Below are positions 59,166 through 64,000 of a stretch of DNA of 64,000 bases, piece after piece. How positions within the stretch are numbered: the stretch's first letter is position 1; each line of letters begins with the position of its first letter. Source of the DNA: UBA7672 sp965279085 (GTDB lineage Bacteria; Pseudomonadota; Alphaproteobacteria; Caulobacterales; Hyphomonadaceae). The position numbers and the translations under genes were made by a program. The stretch is from assembly GCA_965279085.1 (NCBI GenBank), contig OZ257149.1:4402001-4466000 (forward strand). The letters are read 5' to 3'. Under the pieces are notes generated by a model that saw nothing but the letters and a program-made list of their open reading frames with translations, was not told where the DNA came from and ran no database searches.

Positions 59166-60773
59166 ATGCTGCTGCGTTTCCCGCTCTGGAAGGTCATCCT
59201 TGTTCTCGGCACGATTCTGCTTGGAACGGTCGCGTGCCTGCCGAACCTGCTGACTGAACAGCAGCGCGCGCAGTATATTCCGTGGTTGCCGGTCAAACCG
59301 CTGACCCTCGGCCTCGACCTGAAGGGCGGGGCGTCGATCCTGCTCGAGGTCGATCCTGTCGAGTTGCGGCAGAACGAGCTGCGCAATGTGAACCGCGCCG
59401 TGGGCGAGAAGCTGCGCGAGACGCCGCTGATCCCCGTCGCCAGCCGCAACCCGGAAGGCGACGCGGTGGTGGTGAAGCTGCGCAATCCGGCTGATGCAGC
59501 AACGGCGATCGAGCGCATCAAGACGCTGGCCAAGCCGCCGGCAGGCGCGATCGGCGTGCAGGATCTCTATGTAGTGACGACGCGCGCCGACGGCGCCATC
59601 GCGATCACGTTTTCCTCGCAGCATTTCGACAAGCTGCAGGCCGATGCGCTGGCCAGCTCCATCGAAGCGGTGCGGCGCAGGGCGGACAATTCCGGCCTCG
59701 TCGAGCCGAACATCCAGAAGCAGGGTGATACGCGCATCCTTGTCGAGGTTCCGGGCCTCAACCCCAATGAGACCGATACGCTGATCGAAACGCTGACCAA
59801 GACCGGCGTGCTGACGTTCAACATGGTCGATCGCAGCGCGAACATCGCGGACTACGAAGTCGGCGTGCCGTTGAACAACCGCGTCGCGTTGCCGGACGAT
59901 AGTCTCGCCGGTCAGGTGCAGGTCATCTCGCTGGATTCGATCATCACTGGCGCCGACCTTTCCGGCGCGCGGCAGGACTATGACCAGCAGAACAACCCCT
60001 CGATCGCCTTCCAGCTTCACCCGGCCGGGGCGAAGAAGTTCGGCGATGCGACGAGCCGGAACGTCAACGAGTTCTTCGCCATCGTGCTGGACAACCGCAT
60101 CGTCTCGGCGCCGCGGATCATCTCGCCGATCACGAGCGGCAGCGGCCAGATCACCGGCGCGTTCACCCTCGCGGAAGCCGAACAGCTGGCCATCGTGCTG
60201 CGTTCGGGCGCGCTGCCGGCGCGTCTGAAAGTCGCCGAACAGCGGACGGTGGACCCGAGCCTCGGGGCCGACTCGATCCGCGCGGGGGTGACGGCCTCCA
60301 TCGTGGGCGTGGCGCTGGTCGCGGTGTTCATGATCGCGGCCTACGGCCTGCTGGGCGTTTTCTCGGTCATCGCGCTGCTGCTGAACATGGTGCTGATGAT
60401 CGGCGTGCTGTCGTTCTTCGGGGCGACGCTGACCCTACCGGGCATCGCGGGCATCCTGCTGACCATGGGCATGGCGGTCGACTACAACGTGCTGATCTTC
60501 GAGCGGATACGCGAGGAGAAGCGAAACGGGAGGTCGCCGATCACGTCGGTGGAGGCCGGTTATGAGCACGCCATGGCGACCATTGTCGACGCCAACGTGA
60601 CCCACGTCGTGGCTGCGCTGGTGATGTTCAACCTCGGATCGGGCCCCGTGCGCGGGTTCGCCCTGACACTGGTGATTGGCGTTATCACGTCCTTCTTCAC
60701 GGCCGTCATCGTCGCCCGCTGGATCATGGCGATCTGGCTGAAGACGTTCCGTCCGAAGTGGATCCCGATCTAG
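59166..60773 (+). CDS. secD: Protein translocase subunit SecD
   Basis: 535 residues with the six-helix SecD plan. The first helix is followed by TLGLDLKGGASILLEVD; the periplasmic P1 region holds RRRADNSGLVEPNIQKQGDTRILVEVPG. The C-terminal membrane part has RSGALPARLKVAEQRTVDPSLGADSI and LTMGMAVDYNVLIFERIREE. It uses the proton gradient to aid late steps of export. secF, usually next, is not found downstream in the window. Confidence 0.95.
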   Translation: MLLRFPLWKVILVLGTILLGTVACLPNLLTEQQRAQYIPWLPVKPLTLGLDLKGGASILLEVDPVELRQNELRNVNRAVGEKLRETPLIPVASRNPEGDAVVVKLRNPADAATAIERIKTLAKPPAGAIGVQDLYVVTTRADGAIAITFSSQHFDKLQADALASSIEAVRRRADNSGLVEPNIQKQGDTRILVEVPGLNPNETDTLIETLTKTGVLTFNMVDRSANIADYEVGVPLNNRVALPDDSLAGQVQVISLDSIITGADLSGARQDYDQQNNPSIAFQLHPAGAKKFGDATSRNVNEFFAIVLDNRIVSAPRIISPITSGSGQITGAFTLAEAEQLAIVLRSGALPARLKVAEQRTVDPSLGADSIRAGVTASIVGVALVAVFMIAAYGLLGVFSVIALLLNMVLMIGVLSFFGATLTLPGIAGILLTMGMAVDYNVLIFERIREEKRNGRSPITSVEAGYEHAMATIVDANVTHVVAALVMFNLGSGPVRGFALTLVIGVITSFFTAVIVARWIMAIWLKTFRPKWIPI

Positions 60774-60946
60774 GTTTTGGTGAACGGAGCTGGGGATGAC
60801 GGGTCTCCGTGGCCCGGAATCCTCTTAAAATCCCGGTTTCCCGCCCCAAATCCAAAGGTCTGCCGCACTATTCGCCACGTCCTACAAAACCCATGGACTG
60901 CCGGGCCCCTTTGCCTTAGACGGTCCCGTCCAAACCCCTGAAAGCC

Positions 60947-61192
60947 ATGAAAACTCCAACCGGTACCTCCGAAGCCGCCGCCAAAGACCCTCCGAAAAAG
61001 CGGGTCGGCCCGATCACGTTCGTCAACCAGGTGCAGGCCGAGGGTCGCAAGGTGACCTGGACGTCCCGCAAGGAGACGATGGTCGCGTCCATCATGGTCG
61101 TGGTGATGGTGTTGCTCGCGGCGGTGTTCTTCTACGCGACGGACAGCATCGTTCGCCTGTTCGTGGGTTTCGCGACGGGGATCTGGCACTGA
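60947..61192 (+). CDS. secE: Preprotein translocase subunit SecE
   Basis: 81 residues. The conserved amphipathic segment is VNQVQAEGRKVTWTSRKETMVASIMVVVMV, with one membrane helix. It clamps SecY in the translocon. The last base of its TGA overlaps the nusG ATG. The 173-base gap after secD shows no tRNA-Trp, which often precedes secE elsewhere. Confidence 0.94.
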   Translation: MKTPTGTSEAAAKDPPKKRVGPITFVNQVQAEGRKVTWTSRKETMVASIMVVVMVLLAAVFFYATDSIVRLFVGFATGIWH

Positions 61193-61734
61193 TGGCTGAC
61201 GCGCGCTGGTATATCGTTCACGCCTACTCGAACTTCGAGAAGAAGGTCGCCTCGACCATTCGCGAACAGGCGGAGATGCAGGGTCTCAACGATCTGATCG
61301 AAGAGATCGAAGTGCCGACCGAGGAAGTCGTTGAGGTCGTCCGCGGCCGCAAGCGCACCGTCGAGAAGCGCCACATGCCGGGCTACGTCCTGGTGAAGAT
61401 GAAGATGACGGACGAGGTCTACCATCTCGTCAAGAACACCCCGAAGGTCACGGGCTTCCTGGGCGCCGAGGGCGGCAAGAAGCCCCTGCCGGTTCCGCAG
61501 AAGGAAGTCGACCAGATCCTCGGCAAGATTGAATCCGGCACGGTCGAGCGCGCCCGTCCGAAGATGCAGTTCGAGATCGGCGAGAAGGTCAAGGTCACCG
61601 ACGGACCGTTCGCCTCGTTCGAAGGCGCCGTGGACTCGATCGACGAGGACACCGGCCGTCTCAAGGTTACGGTTTCGATTTTCGGCCGGTCTACGCCGGT
61701 CGATCTGGAATACGGTCAGGTCCAAAAGGTCTGA
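61192..61734 (+). CDS. nusG: Transcription termination/antitermination protein NusG
   Basis: 180 residues. The NGN domain starts ARWYIVHAYSNFEKKVASTI, with MPGYVLVKMKM. The C-terminal KOW domain has IGEKVKVTDGPFASFEGAVDSIDEDTGRLKVTVSIFGR. NusG couples RNA polymerase to Rho and ribosomes. One-base overlap with secE. Confidence 0.96.
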   Translation: MADARWYIVHAYSNFEKKVASTIREQAEMQGLNDLIEEIEVPTEEVVEVVRGRKRTVEKRHMPGYVLVKMKMTDEVYHLVKNTPKVTGFLGAEGGKKPLPVPQKEVDQILGKIESGTVERARPKMQFEIGEKVKVTDGPFASFEGAVDSIDEDTGRLKVTVSIFGRSTPVDLEYGQVQKV

Positions 61735-61743
61735 TCGCATACT

Positions 61744-61827
61744 GGGGTGCATGCACCCCGCAAGCGCGTGGAAGGCTAGCCCCCGTACCACGCATTCCCA
61801 GGCTGGAGGGTTTCGGCATTCGCCGAA
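61744..61827 (+). promoter_or_regulatory. Structured leader of rplK-rplA
   Basis: The 126-base gap between nusG and rplK holds a perfect 16-base palindrome GGGGTGCATGCACCCC (61744-61759) and a hairpin TTCGGC-ATTC-GCCGAA (61812-61827). L1 autoregulates this operon in other bacteria by binding an rRNA-like leader. Whether these structures form such a site cannot be shown by eye. Confidence 0.45.
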
Positions 61828-61860
61828 GTCTGAAGGTCGTTATTCGCACGTGAGGGAAAC

Positions 61861-62292
61861 ATGGCGAAGAAACTACTCGGGAGCCTGAAGCTTCAGGTCC
61901 CGGCAGGAGCCGCTAACCCGTCTCCGCCAATCGGCCCCGCTCTCGGTCAGCGCGGCATCAACATCATGGAATTCTGCAAGGCCTTCAACGCAAGGACCGC
62001 GCAGGAACAGAAGGGCGTGCCCCTTCCCGTGGTGATCACGTATTACCAGGACAAGTCGTTCACCTTCGAGATCAAGACGCCGCCGGCGTCCTACTTCCTG
62101 AAGCAGGCGGCGAAGATCACGTCCGGCTCGAAGCTGCCGGGTCGCGACACCGCCGGCACGGTCACGATGGACCAGTGCCGCGAGATCGCGAAGAAGAAGC
62201 TCAAGGACCTGAACACGGATGACGTGGATCAGGGCGCAAAGATCATCGCCGGTTCCGCCCGCGCGATGGGCCTCCAAGTGACGGGAGCCTGA
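61861..62292 (+). CDS. rplK: 50S ribosomal protein L11
   Basis: 143 residues. It has the L11 opening LLGSLKLQVPAGAANPSPPIGPALGQRGINIMEFCKAFNART and the C-terminal TVTMDQCREIAKKKLKDLNTDDVDQGAKIIAGSARAMGLQV. It binds the GTPase-associated centre of 23S rRNA. A GAGGG site precedes the start, and rplA follows four bases later. Confidence 0.97.
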   Translation: MAKKLLGSLKLQVPAGAANPSPPIGPALGQRGINIMEFCKAFNARTAQEQKGVPLPVVITYYQDKSFTFEIKTPPASYFLKQAAKITSGSKLPGRDTAGTVTMDQCREIAKKKLKDLNTDDVDQGAKIIAGSARAMGLQVTGA

Positions 62293-62296
62293 TCAC

Positions 62297-63001
62297 ATGG
62301 CACTCGGAAAACGCACAACCGCCGCCCGCAAGAACGTCGACCCGACCAAGGTCTACAAGGTCACTGAGGCGGTGAAGATCGTGAAGGGTAACGCGAAAGC
62401 GAAGTTCGACGAGACGATCGAGATCGCCGTGAACCTCGGCATCGACCCGAAGCAGGCGGACCAGAACGTCCGCGGCGTCGTCAACCTGCCGGCCGGAACG
62501 GGCCGCACGGTGCGCGTCGCCGTGTTCGCCCGCGACAAGAAGGCTGACGAAGCCCGCGCCGCCGGTGCTGACATCGTCGGCGCTGAAGACCTGTTCGAGA
62601 CGGTGAACGCTGGCAAGGTCGACTTCGACCGCGTCATCGCATCGCCGGACATGATGGCCCTCGTCGGCCGTCTCGGTAAGGTGCTGGGCCCGCGCGGCCT
62701 GATGCCGAACCCGAAGGTCGGAACGGTCACGCCGAACATCGCGCAAGCGGTCAAGGATGCGAAGGGCGGCTCGGTCGAGTTTCGCGCCGAGAAGGAAGGC
62801 ATCATCCACGCTGGCGTGGGCAAGGCCTCGTTCACGGAAGCCGATCTTGAGAAGAACGTCCGCGCCTTCCTCGGCGCGCTTGTGAAAGCCCGCCCGTCGG
62901 GCGCCAAAGGCACCTACGTCAAGAAGATCGCGATCTCCTCGACGATGGGCCCCGGCGTTTCGATCGACGTGACGGACATCTCGCAGGTCGCGGCCCAGTA
63001 G
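62297..63001 (+). CDS. rplA: 50S ribosomal protein L1
   Basis: 234 residues, the usual length. Signature VGRLGKVLGPRGLMPNPKVGTVT, with KFDETIEIAVNLGIDPKQADQNVRGVVNLPAGTG near the N-terminus. It forms the L1 stalk and can repress its own operon. A strong terminator follows. Confidence 0.97.
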   Translation: MALGKRTTAARKNVDPTKVYKVTEAVKIVKGNAKAKFDETIEIAVNLGIDPKQADQNVRGVVNLPAGTGRTVRVAVFARDKKADEARAAGADIVGAEDLFETVNAGKVDFDRVIASPDMMALVGRLGKVLGPRGLMPNPKVGTVTPNIAQAVKDAKGGSVEFRAEKEGIIHAGVGKASFTEADLEKNVRAFLGALVKARPSGAKGTYVKKIAISSTMGPGVSIDVTDISQVAAQ

Positions 63002-63028
63002 GCTCGACCCACTGACGGAATGAAGAAG

Positions 63029-63056
63029 GGCCGGCGGAGACATCCGCCGGCCTTTG
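63029..63056 (+). terminator. Intrinsic terminator after rplA
   Basis: GGCCGGCGGA-GACA-TCCGCCGGCC, a perfect 10-bp stem followed by TTTG, 28 bases after the rplA stop. It separates rplKA from the downstream CinA-family gene. Confidence 0.9.
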
Positions 63057-63108
63057 TCATTTCATCACGGCCTGTGCACAGTGGCTGGGCGGGAACGTGA
63101 GGCAGGAC

Positions 63109-63618
63109 ATGCGCGATATCTACGCGATGGGCGAGCGTGCGGGTGCGCTGCTGAAGGCGCGCGGCGAGAAGATTGCGGTCGGTGAAACTTCGGCGGGCGG
63201 GTTGATCTCGGCGAGCCTGCTCGCCGTGCCGGGCGCATCCGCCTATTTTGCCGGTGGAGCGATTACCTATTCGGGGCGGTCCATCGTCGGGCTGGCGGGC
63301 ATTTCGCTGGACGAGATGCGAGCGCGGGGGATCAGGTCCAGCTCGGAGCCCTATGCGGAGCTGCTGGCGGAGACGATCCGGCAGCGGCATGGCGGGGTGA
63401 CCTGGGGTCTGTCGGAAACCGGCGCGGCCGGGCCGGGCGGCAATGGCTATGGCGATGCCTCCGGGCATACCTGCATGGCGGTGGCAGGGCCTGTGCGTGT
63501 GGCGCGCACCTTGGAGACCGGCCTCGAGGACAGGGTCGAGAACATGTGGCTCTTCGCCGAGGCGACGCTGGCCCTGCTGGTCGAGGTGCTGGAGGCGGCG
63601 CCTAGATCGGCGGCTTGA
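63109..63618 (+). CDS. CinA-family protein (nicotinamide-nucleotide amidohydrolase type)
   Basis: 169 residues from ATG 63109, with GAGG six bases upstream; a GTG at 63097 is possible. The CinA C-terminal domain core is KIAVGETSAGGLISASLLAVPGASAYFAGGAITYS, with WGLSETGAAGPGGNGYGD later. Stand-alone CinA domains (PncC) deamidate NMN to NaMN in pyridine-nucleotide recycling. The EtSAGG motif is present, though the whole is more divergent than typical PncC. It lies between rplA and the rplJ leader, an unusual place. Confidence 0.85.
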   Translation: MRDIYAMGERAGALLKARGEKIAVGETSAGGLISASLLAVPGASAYFAGGAITYSGRSIVGLAGISLDEMRARGIRSSSEPYAELLAETIRQRHGGVTWGLSETGAAGPGGNGYGDASGHTCMAVAGPVRVARTLETGLEDRVENMWLFAEATLALLVEVLEAAPRSAA

Positions 63619-63727
63619 ACCCGGGGCCGGTTTCCCCCATTTCGGGGGTCTCAGGGACAGCTTCGGCCTCGGTTTTCCGCTGATTTGGCGGGCCGGAGCA
63701 GCTTTTGGGAAAAAAGCAAGAGCCCGC

Positions 63728-63756
63728 TTGCAACAAAGCGGGGGGGCGGCTATAGA
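63728..63756 (+). promoter_or_regulatory. Predicted strong promoter for rplJ-rplL
   Basis: -35 TTGCAA (63728-63733), exactly 17 bases, then -10 TATAGA (63751-63756). Transcription would start near 63763, upstream of the L10 leader. The -35 lies in a CCCGCTT/AAGCGGG hairpin sequence. Confidence 0.75.
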
Positions 63757-63800
63757 CGCCCCCTGAGCGGGAGAATCGTTAATTCGAGCCTCCCGTTTCT

Positions 63801-63880
63801 CGTCCGAGATTGCAGGTGGAGCAGGCGTACAGACCAGACTAACTATCTGGTTTTGCTCCTCAATTTCCTGCATGAGACGG
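63801..63880 (+). ncRNA. Ribosomal protein L10 leader (autoregulatory mRNA structure)
   Basis: Nested pairings are seen: CGTC (63801-63804) with GACG (63876-63879); TGCAGG (63811-63816) with CCTGCA (63867-63872); GGAGCA (63818-63823) with TGCTCC (63854-63859); and CCAGA (63834-63838) with TCTGG (63846-63850). The sequence CGTCCGAGATTGCAGG opposite CCTGCATGAGACGG matches the kink-turn-containing L10 leader I know from alphaproteobacteria, bound by L10(L12)4 to repress rplJL. Confidence 0.8.
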
Positions 63881-64000
63881 GGTGTGACGGGACAGGGTGC
63901 GTAGTTGGCGTGATCGCTAACGACGACGCCCTTGAGTTCGTTTCCGCCCTGGGACGGGGGCACGTTGGTCATGCGGACCGCGCGCTCTCTCCGTACCGGC

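Larger units (their letters stand above)
63619..64000 (+). other. Long non-coding stretch at the right edge
   Basis: 382 bases after the CinA-family gene without a supportable CDS. They hold a predicted strong promoter (63728-63756) and an L10-type leader (63801-63880). No rplJ-like start was recognised before base 64000; rplJ is expected just beyond the edge. Confidence 0.6.

Noticed and set aside
60774..60946. tRNA-Trp before secE
   Set aside because: No cloverleaf or CCA anticodon stem-loop could be formed in the gap.
62914..63972. A 352-residue minus-strand frame at the right edge
   Set aside because: It runs across the L10 leader, the rplJ promoter and the antisense of the CinA-family gene; no motif or ribosome-binding site.

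Overview
The window is GC-rich chromosomal DNA from an alphaproteobacterium. The closest gene-order match I recognise is the Caulobacterales/Hyphomonadaceae group. The evidence is a popZ gene in the order tolC-popZ-valS, an ErpA/IscA-type protein, the conserved block dgt / SPOR / nagZ / scpAB / tatABC / serS / surE / pcm / LysM-M23 / yajC / secD, and secE-nusG-rplKA followed by an L10 leader. The genus cannot be told from the sequence.

Layout. 1-5.5 kb: 5' part of an HrpB-like helicase gene, mntP, a TrmA/RlmD-type RNA methyltransferase and a molybdate transporter in the order modB-modC-modA. 5.6-11.6 kb: a redoxin / c-heme / copper-monooxygenase / EF-hand fusion, an XRE regulator, a LuxR-LuxI quorum-sensing pair and a hybrid histidine kinase. 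11.9-15.3 kb: tRNA-Asn and tRNA-Cys, a Pcm-like protein with tolC, then popZ. 15.4-31.8 kb: a TIR-TM-MORN protein, valS, an asparaginase-like lipoprotein, an aldo/keto reductase / DUF2855 / DoxX cluster, a toxin-antitoxin pair, a DPP-IV-like S9 peptidase, an orphan ExbD, a PhyH dioxygenase and a second TIR-TM protein. 31.8-38 kb: xthA, a nitroreductase, an arsR-arsH-MFS operon with a visible operator, small lipoproteins and erpA. 38-45 kb: a 991-aa TIR-TM-WD40 protein, a TAP-like hydrolase and a LytS/LytTR two-component pair. 45-61 kb: the conserved cell-envelope, chromosome and secretion block. 61-64 kb: secE-nusG-rplK-rplA, a CinA-family gene, and a promoter with L10 leader presumably serving rplJL beyond the right edge.

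Most unusual content. Three proteins share one plan: an N-terminal TIR domain, one membrane helix, and a C-terminal domain predicted to lie in the periplasm. The C-terminal domains differ: MORN repeats, an unrecognised four-cysteine domain, and 14 WD40 repeats. Two of the TIR domains are clear paralogues aligned without gaps. This looks like a receptor-type TIR family with exchangeable outer domains. None has an obvious Thoeris or other defence partner, so any defence role is inference. Other points of note are a hairpin that buries the Shine-Dalgarno of luxI (which starts with TTG), a roughly 65-residue insertion in a low-GC patch of serS, an arsR gene that looks leaderless, an SDR without the catalytic Tyr/Lys, and a GC-skew switch near 37.7-38.2 kb where core gene order is also broken.

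Starts were moved inward from the longest ORF wherever a Shine-Dalgarno, signal peptide or family N-terminus supported it. All functional statements rest on motif recognition by eye; no database search was run.
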